Made by a program: the position numbers and the translations under genes. Below, piece by piece: positions 46,106 to 54,472 of a DNA stretch of 64,000 nt. Under the pieces are notes generated by a model. It saw only the letters and a program-made list of their open reading frames with translations. It did no database searches and had not been told where the DNA came from. Each line of letters starts with the position of its first letter. Position 1 is the first letter of the stretch. The stretch is from an uncultured Lachnospiraceae bacterium (GTDB lineage Bacteria; Bacillota; Clostridia; Lachnospirales; Lachnospiraceae), in the NCBI GenBank assembly GCA_947164605.1, contig CAMUXE010000011.1:19825-83824 (forward strand), written 5' to 3'.

Positions 46106-46339
46106 TTAAAGGTCTATATCTGAGAGTTCCGACTCGGTAAATATACCGACAATTCCTTGTCTAACTGATATATGCCCAATCGGACCGTCACATCTTGCTC
46201 TGCTTCTACCCAAAAGCACATCTGCATCTTGTGGAGCTTCCTTTAAGATTTCGATAAGCTCACCGACCGTGAGGATACCATTGATCTCATCATATTCCCA
46301 ATCCGCTTCTTTTGCATTGTCATCTTTATAACGTTTCAT
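46106..46339 (-). CDS. small protein, unknown function
   Basis: 77 residues, acidic, soluble. The middle (LTVGELIEILKEAPQDADVLL) resembles a short helix-strand unit common in small phage and bacterial proteins of unknown function. GAGG eight bases before ATG and a strong terminator behind the stop codon support a real gene. No partner is evident. Confidence 0.7.
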   Translation of the reverse strand: MKRYKDDNAKEADWEYDEINGILTVGELIEILKEAPQDADVLLGRSRARCDGPIGHISVRQGIVGIFTESELSDIDL

Positions 46340-46466
46340 AATGCTACCTCACTTTCGTAAAATTATATTCCCCTTCGGATATAACAATTATAGCATTAAA
46401 AAAAGCATTAAGCAAGCATATATTGATTGTTTTTTAACATCAATTGCGTGCAAATGATGTTATTTA

Positions 46467-47027
46467 TTATTTTCTAAAAAGTTTTCTTTTTTGATCTCTG
46501 ACTGTCGCCCCTCCCTTAGTAACATTGTAAGAATCAGTGGCATCATAACATTCTATAAGCTCTTTCTCAAGTTTATTTAAATCCCTCTCAGAGCAAGGAA
46601 TAATCTGAACATAAGCCTCATAGCCATACTTAATATCAGCATAGACATCTCCCTTGCCCTTACCTAGCAAATGATTGTGAACTCTCTGGCATACATTTAG
46701 AGACTGGCCTATATATATATTCTCATACTTCTTATAATTTCCATCTAAAATCAAATCATCAAAAAGCTTAATCACATAGCATCCAGGATAGGTCTCATAC
46801 TTATAACCTTTACCTGACATATTCCCGGTTTTTTTCTCAATGATCCAATCTTCACAAAAGTCCTGCCAGTAGATATATTTGCCTCTCTCAATCTTTTTTC
46901 TAAGTCTCCTGTTTCTGTCTTTTGATCTTATAGTTATAAAGGCAGGCAAAATAATAGCCACCAAAAGAAATACAAGAGCAAGAAATCTCTCATCAGGAAT
47001 CAGGCCATTTTGTTCAAAAAAATCCAT
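46467..47027 (-). CDS. membrane-anchored GIY-YIG domain protein
   Basis: 186 residues. One membrane helix near the N-terminus (FLALVFLLVAIILPAFITI, 15-33), a basic linker, then a GIY-YIG nuclease-type domain (about 78-180): PGCYVIKLF for the GIY strand, IYIGQSLNVCQRVHNHL with the catalytic Arg, and LEKELIECYDA with the metal-binding Glu. Domains of this kind cut DNA; membrane anchoring is unusual and its target is unknown. GAGGAG lies six bases before ATG. Confidence 0.78.
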   Translation of the reverse strand: MDFFEQNGLIPDERFLALVFLLVAIILPAFITIRSKDRNRRLRKKIERGKYIYWQDFCEDWIIEKKTGNMSGKGYKYETYPGCYVIKLFDDLILDGNYKKYENIYIGQSLNVCQRVHNHLLGKGKGDVYADIKYGYEAYVQIIPCSERDLNKLEKELIECYDATDSYNVTKGGATVRDQKRKLFRK

Positions 47028-47092
47028 CTCACTCCTCTATTGCAAGCTCCATCAGCTTTTTTCTATCAATTATTTAAAAGAAAATTTTAAAT

Positions 47093-47839
47093 TTAGTGTC
47101 CCCTAGGAACCTTCTTTAAAAGTTCCTTCTCATAGGTTGTGTCAGCAACTATAAGTCTGACAAAAAGAATAGCCAGAATAAAAAAGGCCCCCCAGATAGC
47201 ACGCACATCAAAATAATAGCAGAGCACGGTAGATAAAATGCCTCCCAACAAGAACATAATAATCATAATAAAGTGACCCTTGCTTCTTTTTTTAGCTTTT
47301 TCGTCATCATCCCTTATAGCCTTAACTAGGTTTGAGCCAACCTGTCTGATATGATTTGTGACAAATGTTGTAGCCATAGGAATTCCCTCATTCTGCCTAA
47401 ATGTATTGAATTGCATAGAACATATAAAATTCAATGCCACCTGACAAATCTGATCAGGAGCTGACTTTGGCAGAGCACCTAATACAATAACAACCAGCAT
47501 CTCAATTCCAACTAAGACTGTATCCCATCTAAACAATTTATACTTCTTCACATCCTTAGCCAAAATTTCCGACAGCATAGCACCTAAAAAATAAGATGAA
47601 ATCGGAATCAAAAGATAGAGAGCTCTAGAGATGTCTCTGTTGCCAATAGCCATAGATAAAAGCACAACATTGGCCGTTTGAGCATTACAAAAGACCCCGC
47701 CTCTCACAGAGTAGGTATAGGCGCCATAAAAGCCCCCCACAAATATCAAAAGCCAAAAACTCATATGTTTTTCGCACTCTAGGAAAAAATTTTCATCCTC
47801 CGCCTGCTTTGACTTTGCTTCACTTGTCACCTTATCCAT
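47093..47839 (-). CDS. YoaK / DUF1275 family membrane protein
   Basis: 248 residues, six membrane helices. Family marks: FVGGFYGAYTYSVRGGVFCNAQTANVVLL and FNTFRQNEGIPMATTFVTNHIRQ (quoted over several helices). Function unknown for the family. Start set at ATG 47839 with AAGG seven bases upstream; a TTG two codons earlier is less likely. Confidence 0.85.
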   Translation of the reverse strand: MDKVTSEAKSKQAEDENFFLECEKHMSFWLLIFVGGFYGAYTYSVRGGVFCNAQTANVVLLSMAIGNRDISRALYLLIPISSYFLGAMLSEILAKDVKKYKLFRWDTVLVGIEMLVVIVLGALPKSAPDQICQVALNFICSMQFNTFRQNEGIPMATTFVTNHIRQVGSNLVKAIRDDDEKAKKRSKGHFIMIIMFLLGGILSTVLCYYFDVRAIWGAFFILAILFVRLIVADTTYEKELLKKVPRGH

Positions 47840-47979
47840 ATACAAGCCTTCTTTCTTTAACCAAACTGCCCTGCATTATAACACACAAATCAAGCATTTG
47901 CATAAAATATAGCAGTCTGATAAAATTCTTTAGAAACTTAAAAGCACTTTTATAGACTTTTATAAATCAGAGGTTTTTT

Positions 47980-49062
47980 ATGATAATTAAAAAGCAGGCC
48001 CTGTATAGCGAGTTGCCAAGGCTCATGCCATACAAAGCTTTTAAGCCATACGCAAAACGCATCTTGCTCTTTCTTCTTGCGCTATCTGTCTTGTCAACAA
48101 GCGCATGTCAGGCCAAATTCAACACTAGTCTCAAAGACCCTGTCACTGTTACGGATTACAAATTAAACACCTATGTGTCAATCAGCGCCTACGAGACTGC
48201 TTCCTTATCTACAAAAGATTTAAAGTCCTTATTAAAAGAAAGTCTTGATCTTTGTGACTATTACGACCTTCTATTCTCAAGGACTAACGAAGACAGTGCT
48301 CTCTACAAGCTCAATCACAATGAAACTTCAATTGTTCCAAAAGAGACCGGAGAGCTGATAAAAACTGGGCTTGAGTATTCTAAGATCAGCAAGGGAACAT
48401 TTGACATAAGCATTGGTTCCGTATCATCTCTTTGGGACTTTAATACTGATAAACCTAAAATACCATCTGACAGCGATATTCATGATGCCCTTAAATATGT
48501 CAATTATGAGAATATTAGTCTTGAAGAAAACTCCGATTCAACTTACACTGTAATCAAGCCAGAAAAGACAATGTTAGATCTGGGTGCCGTAGCTAAGGGA
48601 TATATTGCCGACCACATTAAGACCTTCCTAAAAGAAAAAGGTCTAAACAGAGCCATTATCAACTTGGGCGGAAATGTTTTGTGTGTTGGCAACAAGGCGG
48701 GCAATGTTGACTTCAACATTGGTGTCAGGAAGCCTTTCGCTGACGATACTTCAACTCTGATGAGCCTTAAGGTAAACGATTCATCAGTCGTCTCATCCGG
48801 CAACTATGAGAGATATTTCAAAGTCGATGACAAGATTTATCACCATATTTTAAATCCAAAGACCGGTTATCCTTATGACAACAATATCAGCGAGGTCACT
48901 ATCACATCTGACGATTCGCTGACTGGTGACTGTTTAAGCACCAGCGTCTTTACCTTGGGAATAGAGGATGGTCTGGCACTAATCAACAGTATTGACAAGG
49001 TGGAAGCCTTCATATACACAAATGATGGTCAATTCTACTACTCAAACGGTTTTAAACATTGA
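47980..49062 (+). CDS. apbE: FAD:protein FMN transferase (ApbE), lipoprotein
   Basis: 360 residues. N-terminal membrane segment with a lipobox (LSTSAC), then the ApbE fold: YELLFSRTNEDSALYKLN-like region near 95-110, DISIGSVSSLWDF, DLGAVAKGYIADHI, INLGGNVLCVG, and the C-terminal DSLTGDCLSTSVFTLG. It attaches FMN covalently to Thr in membrane redox proteins such as Rnf or Nqr subunits; none is in the window. GAGG six bases before ATG. Likely operon with the following MATE gene, 24 bases away. Confidence 0.92.
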   Translation: MIIKKQALYSELPRLMPYKAFKPYAKRILLFLLALSVLSTSACQAKFNTSLKDPVTVTDYKLNTYVSISAYETASLSTKDLKSLLKESLDLCDYYDLLFSRTNEDSALYKLNHNETSIVPKETGELIKTGLEYSKISKGTFDISIGSVSSLWDFNTDKPKIPSDSDIHDALKYVNYENISLEENSDSTYTVIKPEKTMLDLGAVAKGYIADHIKTFLKEKGLNRAIINLGGNVLCVGNKAGNVDFNIGVRKPFADDTSTLMSLKVNDSSVVSSGNYERYFKVDDKIYHHILNPKTGYPYDNNISEVTITSDDSLTGDCLSTSVFTLGIEDGLALINSIDKVEAFIYTNDGQFYYSNGFKH

Positions 49063-49086
49063 TTATAAATTTTTAAAGGAGTATAT

Positions 49087-50505
49087 ATGTCACAATCTAA
49101 ATCAGCGGGCAATAATGCAAATCCGCAAAAAGAAAACAAAATGGGCGTTATGCCCATAAAGAAATTGATAGTTTCCATGTCAGTTCCAATGATGATATCT
49201 ATGTTGGTACAGGCTCTCTACAATGTCGTAGATTCAGTCTTTGTATCTATGATTAACCAGGATGCCCTGACTGCAGTAACTCTCGCCTTTCCAATGCAAA
49301 ACCTGCTTATATCTGTTGCCGCAGGTACAGGAGTTGGCATAAACTACCTTCTGTCCAGGTCCCTTGGCGAAAAACGATTTGATCGTTCAGATGCAGCCTC
49401 CAACAACGGAATCTTTCTTATCATAATCAACTACATAATTTTCCTTATCATCGGTCTTTTCCTCACAAGGCCATTTATAGCCTCGCAGACAGATAACCCT
49501 TCAATTATGCAATACGGAATCGATTACCTTTCAATAATCTGCATTCTTTCCATAGGTCTTTTCTGTCAGGTAACATTTGAGAGACTTCTTCAGTCAACAG
49601 GTTTAACCCTATATTCAATGATAAGCCAGGCAACAGGAGCTATTATCAATATCATATTTGACCCAATCATGATTTTCGGTCTTGCTGGCTTTCCAAAAAT
49701 GGGTGTTAAGGGTGCAGCCCTTGCTACAATCTTAGGCCAGGTAACAGCTTCAATTATAGGTTTAATACTTAACTTAAAGAAAAATAAGGAGATTAATATC
49801 TCTTTAAAGCAGATTTTCAAGCCTTCACTTTCAATCATATTTGAAATCTATGCAGTGGGCCTCCCATCAATTCTTATGATGGCAATAGGCTCAATCATGA
49901 CCTATCTCATGAATAAAATATTAGGTCTCTTTGAAGACATTGCCGACACCGCAATAGCAGTATTTGGCGTATATTTCAAGTTGCAGTCCTTCTTCTTCAT
50001 GCCTGTATTTGGTCTGAACAATGGTCTTATCCCAGTTCTTGCCTTCAACTTCGGTGCAAAGAATAAAGAAAGAATTATTTCAGCCCTGAAATTTGCCCTT
50101 GTTCTTGCTCTCTGTATCATGGCAAGTGGAACAGTAATCTTTCAGGTCTTCCCAGAGGTCCTCTTAAAAATGTTCAATGCCAATGAAAAAATGATTGAAC
50201 TTGGCATTCCAACACTTAGAACTATCAGCATCTCATTCCCAATAGCAGCAGTTTGTATTGTTATGGGTTCAGTCTTCCAGGCCTTTGCAGAAAGCCTCAA
50301 CTCGCTTATAGTCTCTATAGGACGTCAGCTCTTAGTTTTAATACCTGCAGCTTACCTGCTCTCACTTACCAACAATATTCATCTTGTATGGTGGGCCTTC
50401 CCAATTGCCGAGATTTCATCCCTCTTCTTATCAAGTTTTCTTTTTATCAGGCTTTATCGCAAGCTTATAAAGCCTATGGATGACAAGTCTCAGCTAGGTT
50501 TATAA
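49087..50505 (+). CDS. MATE family efflux transporter
   Basis: 472 residues, twelve membrane helices in two homologous halves. The N-terminal half has PIKKLIVSMSVPMMISMLVQ, LYNVVDSVFVSMI and GTGVGINYLLSRSLGE; the second half begins near 240. Probably sodium- or proton-coupled export of drugs or metabolites; the substrate is unknown. GGAG eight bases before ATG. Confidence 0.92.
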   Translation: MSQSKSAGNNANPQKENKMGVMPIKKLIVSMSVPMMISMLVQALYNVVDSVFVSMINQDALTAVTLAFPMQNLLISVAAGTGVGINYLLSRSLGEKRFDRSDAASNNGIFLIIINYIIFLIIGLFLTRPFIASQTDNPSIMQYGIDYLSIICILSIGLFCQVTFERLLQSTGLTLYSMISQATGAIINIIFDPIMIFGLAGFPKMGVKGAALATILGQVTASIIGLILNLKKNKEINISLKQIFKPSLSIIFEIYAVGLPSILMMAIGSIMTYLMNKILGLFEDIADTAIAVFGVYFKLQSFFFMPVFGLNNGLIPVLAFNFGAKNKERIISALKFALVLALCIMASGTVIFQVFPEVLLKMFNANEKMIELGIPTLRTISISFPIAAVCIVMGSVFQAFAESLNSLIVSIGRQLLVLIPAAYLLSLTNNIHLVWWAFPIAEISSLFLSSFLFIRLYRKLIKPMDDKSQLGL

Positions 50506-50546
50506 GATAAGCAAAAGACTAAGATAATACTTATTTAAATTCCAAT

Positions 50547-50583
50547 AAAAAAGGAGCTAAGCTGTAAGGCTTAGCTCCTTTTC
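50547..50583. terminator. bidirectional terminator between MATE and pepD
   Basis: Stem AAAAGGAGCTAAGC with GCTTAGCTCCTTTT around TGTAAG, A-run and T-run on either side. Confidence 0.92.
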
Positions 50584-50601
50584 ACATCTAGAATTTATCT
50601 C

Positions 50602-52056
50602 TTAATAGTTTCTTGCAAGTCTCTTTAAGGTCTCTATGATTAATTCCCATGTTTTCTTTGTGCTTGAAATCTTCAATTTTTCCTCAGTTGTGTGAATATG
50701 ATTAATCTGCGGACCTAAAGACACAGCGTCCAAGCCTTTAATCTTGTCTGCAAAAATACCACATTCGACGCCTGCATGTATGTGCATAAAATTGATTCTT
50801 TCACAGAAAAGATCATGATATGCCTCATCTAGTGTCTGCTGTAATTTTGTGTATCCATTGTATTCCATGGCTGGATATTTACCAGATACATCAACAGTGC
50901 CACCAAGCATTTTCATAAGGCAGTCTATTCTATCTATCAGCTCCTCTTTCTGTGACTTAATAGAACTTCTCACAGAAAATGAGGCTCTGGCCTCGCCTTC
51001 ATCCATCTCAAGAATTCCTAAGTTAAGTGAAGTTTGCACCAGACCTATCACTTGCTGATGCATAGCATAGACACCACATGGCAGGTTCACAAGCATAGCT
51101 ATAAGCTTATCTGTAGTCTCCTTATCCAGGCATTCTGCGCCAGATTCCACTTCTTGGCAATCAAGCTTAATTTCCTTATCTGTAACCCTGTACTCATGTT
51201 TTAAATTTTCAGCCAAGTCCTCAAGAGCTTCTATCACTGATTCAGACTTGTCTTTAACCCCTATAAGGGCTTGGGCAGATCTAGGTATGGCATTGTCCTT
51301 ATTTCCGCCAGCAAGAGTGACAATTCTAATATCCGCACACTTACTTGCAGTGTATAGAGCTCTGCCAAGGATTAAATCAGCATTGGCCCCACCCTTATCG
51401 ATTTCTGTTCCAGAATGTCCACCTCTTAGGCCCGACACGCTAATCTTTAAGAATCTATAAGCAGATTTTTCCTGCTCATATTTAAGGTCAAGTCTGGCAG
51501 TAACAGTTGCACCGCCTGCACAGCTCACAAGCAAGTAGCCTTCATCTTCGTTATCTAGATTTAGCATTATCTTGCCCTCAAGGCAGGAGGTATCCAGTGC
51601 GCTTGCCCCCAGCATTCCTATCTCTTCATCAACTGTAAATACAAACTCAAGAGCCGGATGTATTAAATCAGAATCCATAATTGCAAGGGCGTAAGCCAGA
51701 GCGATTCCATCATCAGCGCCCAAGGTAGTGCCCTTTGCATAGACATAGTCCCCTGAAGTTTCAAGTTTAAGGCCATCCTTCTTAAAGTCTATATCAACCC
51801 CATCTTCCTTCTCGCATACCATATCCATATGGCCTTGTATTATTACAGTTTTAGCAGCCTCATAACCAGGTGTGGCAGGGCAGAAGATAATCACATTGTT
51901 GTACTCATCCTGTATAGCCCTTAAATTTCTTACTTTAGCAAAATTATACAGATAGTCACTGATTCTCTTAGTATATGACGAGCCATGCGGTATAGCTGCA
52001 ATCTCCTCAAAATATTTAAATACTTTTTTAGGCTCCAAATTCTCTAAAAGTGCCAT
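50602..52056 (-). CDS. pepD: aminoacyl-histidine dipeptidase (M20, PepD type)
   Basis: Cytosolic zinc dipeptidase of 484 residues. Metal-site blocks: IIQGHMDMVCEK (His/Asp), TLGADDGIALAYALA (bridging Asp), FTVDEEIGMLGAS (Glu pair), LNLDNEDEG, and a C-terminal metal His in GPQINHIHTTEEK. Start at 52056 because GGAGG lies five bases upstream; an ATG four codons earlier overlaps that site. Confidence 0.94.
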   Translation of the reverse strand: MALLENLEPKKVFKYFEEIAAIPHGSSYTKRISDYLYNFAKVRNLRAIQDEYNNVIIFCPATPGYEAAKTVIIQGHMDMVCEKEDGVDIDFKKDGLKLETSGDYVYAKGTTLGADDGIALAYALAIMDSDLIHPALEFVFTVDEEIGMLGASALDTSCLEGKIMLNLDNEDEGYLLVSCAGGATVTARLDLKYEQEKSAYRFLKISVSGLRGGHSGTEIDKGGANADLILGRALYTASKCADIRIVTLAGGNKDNAIPRSAQALIGVKDKSESVIEALEDLAENLKHEYRVTDKEIKLDCQEVESGAECLDKETTDKLIAMLVNLPCGVYAMHQQVIGLVQTSLNLGILEMDEGEARASFSVRSSIKSQKEELIDRIDCLMKMLGGTVDVSGKYPAMEYNGYTKLQQTLDEAYHDLFCERINFMHIHAGVECGIFADKIKGLDAVSLGPQINHIHTTEEKLKISSTKKTWELIIETLKRLARNY

Positions 52057-52121
52057 ATCAGCCTCCATCTAATCTTCTCATTCTCAGTATCAATCAATTT
52101 TTTAAACAAAGCCAGGAAAGG

Positions 52122-52817
52122 TCACTCCTTAAGAGGAAAGGCTGAGATAATCTTTTTATTATCATCGAGATACATCTCAACTGTTATGCCTGACTTTGAT
52201 TTTCCTCTATAAGTATTGTCGCTGCCACTCACCTTCTTAAGATTGGCATAGGCTTCATTAATACAATCTACAACATCCTGCGGAGAAAAACTCTTAGGAT
52301 AAAAAGTGGATGTGCCGCTATTACCCGACTTGTCATAGCCATCTACCTGGACCTTGCCTGTGTAGACTCCATGGCTATCCTCCTTGCTCCTGCTGCCTTC
52401 TATCACCTTGCCCTTGGAATCTGTAATTCCCTCATAGTGATAGCCACTGGCAACTCCTCTTTTAGCAGTTCCATTAAAGATATGCTCTATTGCTGAACTG
52501 TTAAAATTCTGAGTATTCTTTAAAGTGTCAAGATCAGCCAAAGTATAGCTTTTGTCTGACTTGGCATTTGTCTTAGCATTTGATGCAGCATCTGTAGTTG
52601 ATTTCGCCTTCTTATCTGTGCTGCCTGTGTCAGATCCTGACTTTGTAGTCTGACCCTGCTTTTTTGTCTCATTCTGACCCGAGCTTGAAAGCGAGCTCTC
52701 AGACTGTGTCTGACCCAACTTATCCTTATCAACAAAGGACTTACCCAAAAGTCCGCTGACAAGTATAGCGACAAATACTGCTATAGTGACAATCAGTTTT
52801 ATTTTTTTATTATTCAT
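52122..52817 (-). CDS. membrane-anchored EndoU-like nuclease
   Basis: 231 residues. One N-terminal membrane helix (KLIVTIAVFVAILVSGLLG), a low-complexity Ser/Thr/Lys/Gln linker (about 30-95), then a C-terminal domain resembling bacterial EndoU: IEHIFNGTAKRGVASGYHYEG carries the two histidine-bearing motifs (HIFNG and YHYEG), followed by TGKVQVDGYDKSGNSG and TFYPKSFSPQDVVDCINEAY. EndoU domains are metal-linked RNases, common as toxin tips. Here it is outside the membrane on a short tether, and no immunity gene is recognisable beside it. Activity is inference. Confidence 0.72.
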   Translation of the reverse strand: MNNKKIKLIVTIAVFVAILVSGLLGKSFVDKDKLGQTQSESSLSSSGQNETKKQGQTTKSGSDTGSTDKKAKSTTDAASNAKTNAKSDKSYTLADLDTLKNTQNFNSSAIEHIFNGTAKRGVASGYHYEGITDSKGKVIEGSRSKEDSHGVYTGKVQVDGYDKSGNSGTSTFYPKSFSPQDVVDCINEAYANLKKVSGSDNTYRGKSKSGITVEMYLDDNKKIISAFPLKE

Positions 52818-52871
52818 TCAAATCCCCTATAATACGCCTAATAAAGTCTTCTTCTTTCAGAAAAGAAAACT

Positions 52872-54404
52872 TTAATCAAAGTACTCCTGGTACCATACAA
52901 GGAAGGTGTAGATAGTCCAAACCTTTCTCCAAAGGTCAGAATCTCCAGCAACATAGGCGTCAAATATAGACTTAATCTCGTCAACATTGAAGAATTTTTC
53001 TGCTGCTGGCGAATTAAACTTTGCTCTCACATCTGCATTATATCTGTCATCTGCCATCCAGATTCGGATAGGTACGATAAAACCGAGCTTCTTTCTGTAA
53101 GCTACCTCGGCTGGAAGCACATTGGCCGCAGCCCTTCTGAAGGCAACCTTGTTCTGTTCCTCGTTAACCTTAAACTTTGCAGGCATTCTTGATGCTATAT
53201 CAAAAATTCTCAAATCAGTGAGTGGCATTCTGACTTCAAGGCCAAAAGCCTGACTCATCTTGTCGACATTGAGGTAGATATCGCCCTCAAGCCAGATCTG
53301 AATATCAACATCTGACATAATTGTGAGTGGATCAAGGCCCTCAGTCTCCTTATAAATTTCGCTTGCAAGATTTATAGGAAGGATGTCCTCATTGTAAGAT
53401 TTAAGAATCTTCTTCTTCTCATCTTCCTTCATGATATTGGTATTTCCAACATAGAAAGTCTTTAAATTCTCCCCGTATCTTTCTGCATTGTGGTACATAT
53501 TGTAGCCACCGAAAAACTCATCTGCTCCCTCACCTGAATAAACCAGCTTAGTGTGCTCTGCAGTTGCCTTACACCCCAGTGTAAATACTATGGCAGAGGC
53601 ATCTCCCAAAGGCTGCTCCATATGTTTCATAGTGAATGGAACTGTGGCAAAGAAGTCCTCAGGCTGAATCAAGCAGCGTGAAAGGCTTCTGCCAAGCTTA
53701 TCTGCAGTTTCTTTTGCAAGGCCAGACTCGTCAAATCTTTCCTCTTCATAACCACAAGTATCAGCATTCTTAGCATCTGACATAGCAAGAACATATGAGG
53801 AATCCACACCGCCTGAAAGGAAGGAATCTGCACTCTCATCCTGGTCCTTTACTTCAAGCATAATATCTTTTAAAGTATTATGAATCTGGCTAGCCCACTC
53901 TTCCTCAGTCTTTGACTCGTCAGCCTTAAAGCTTGGTGTAAAGTAACGACCGATTGTGCACTCACCATTCTTAAACTTTAAGTAACGGCCTGGCATAAGC
54001 TTTTTAACCCCCTTAAAGAAGGTATCTTCGCCAGCCACATAAGTAAGGCTCATGTAAATCTGAAGCATATCGAGGTTTAATTCCTTCTTAAAGCCCTCCT
54101 GCTCCATGATATCCTTAATATAAGTCCCACAAAGAAGCTTCTTATCCTCTGTGATATAGTAGTAAAAAGGCTTTGTTCCGAACTGATCTCTCACGGCAAA
54201 TGTTTCATCACTCTCATCGTCATAGATTGAGAGGGCAAACATGCCATATATATGGTCTCCCATCTTCTCATGCCATGTCTCATAGGCCTTCAAAATTATA
54301 GCCTTCTCTCTTTCCTCTCTCTTAAGACCATGGGCGAGACCAAGCTCCTCCTCAAGTGCCTTATAATTTCTAATATGTCCTCTGTAAGTTCTTAACTCTA
54401 ACAT
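52872..54404 (-). CDS. asparagine synthetase homologue lacking the glutaminase nucleophile
   Basis: 510 residues. The synthetase half is complete: PP-loop SFLSGGVDSSYVLA near 190, VYSGEGADEFFGGYNMYH, and EVRMPLTDLRIFDIASR. The N-terminal glutaminase domain is short: the first residues (RTYRGHIRNYKALEEEL) align with the GEIYNYKELREEL strand of AsnB, about 70 residues in, so Cys2 and the following glutamine site are missing, though YGMFALSIYDDE and VRDQFGTKPFYYY remain. GAGGGAG before the ATG shows that this is the intended start. It may use free ammonia or act on another carboxylate. No glutaminase gene adjoins it. Confidence 0.82.
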   Translation of the reverse strand: MLELRTYRGHIRNYKALEEELGLAHGLKREEREKAIILKAYETWHEKMGDHIYGMFALSIYDDESDETFAVRDQFGTKPFYYYITEDKKLLCGTYIKDIMEQEGFKKELNLDMLQIYMSLTYVAGEDTFFKGVKKLMPGRYLKFKNGECTIGRYFTPSFKADESKTEEEWASQIHNTLKDIMLEVKDQDESADSFLSGGVDSSYVLAMSDAKNADTCGYEEERFDESGLAKETADKLGRSLSRCLIQPEDFFATVPFTMKHMEQPLGDASAIVFTLGCKATAEHTKLVYSGEGADEFFGGYNMYHNAERYGENLKTFYVGNTNIMKEDEKKKILKSYNEDILPINLASEIYKETEGLDPLTIMSDVDIQIWLEGDIYLNVDKMSQAFGLEVRMPLTDLRIFDIASRMPAKFKVNEEQNKVAFRRAAANVLPAEVAYRKKLGFIVPIRIWMADDRYNADVRAKFNSPAAEKFFNVDEIKSIFDAYVAGDSDLWRKVWTIYTFLVWYQEYFD

Positions 54405-54472
54405 ACTCCCTCGATTCTTAAATATCTTTAATTAAAAATTTTAACTCATTGTACTTTTCTTACTCAGCTTAG

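Noticed and set aside
54405..54472. Possible frameshifted N-terminus of the asparagine synthetase homologue
   Set aside because: Only 68 bases separate it from the MATE stop codon, too few for the missing 70 residues, and the existing ATG has a GAGGGAG site.
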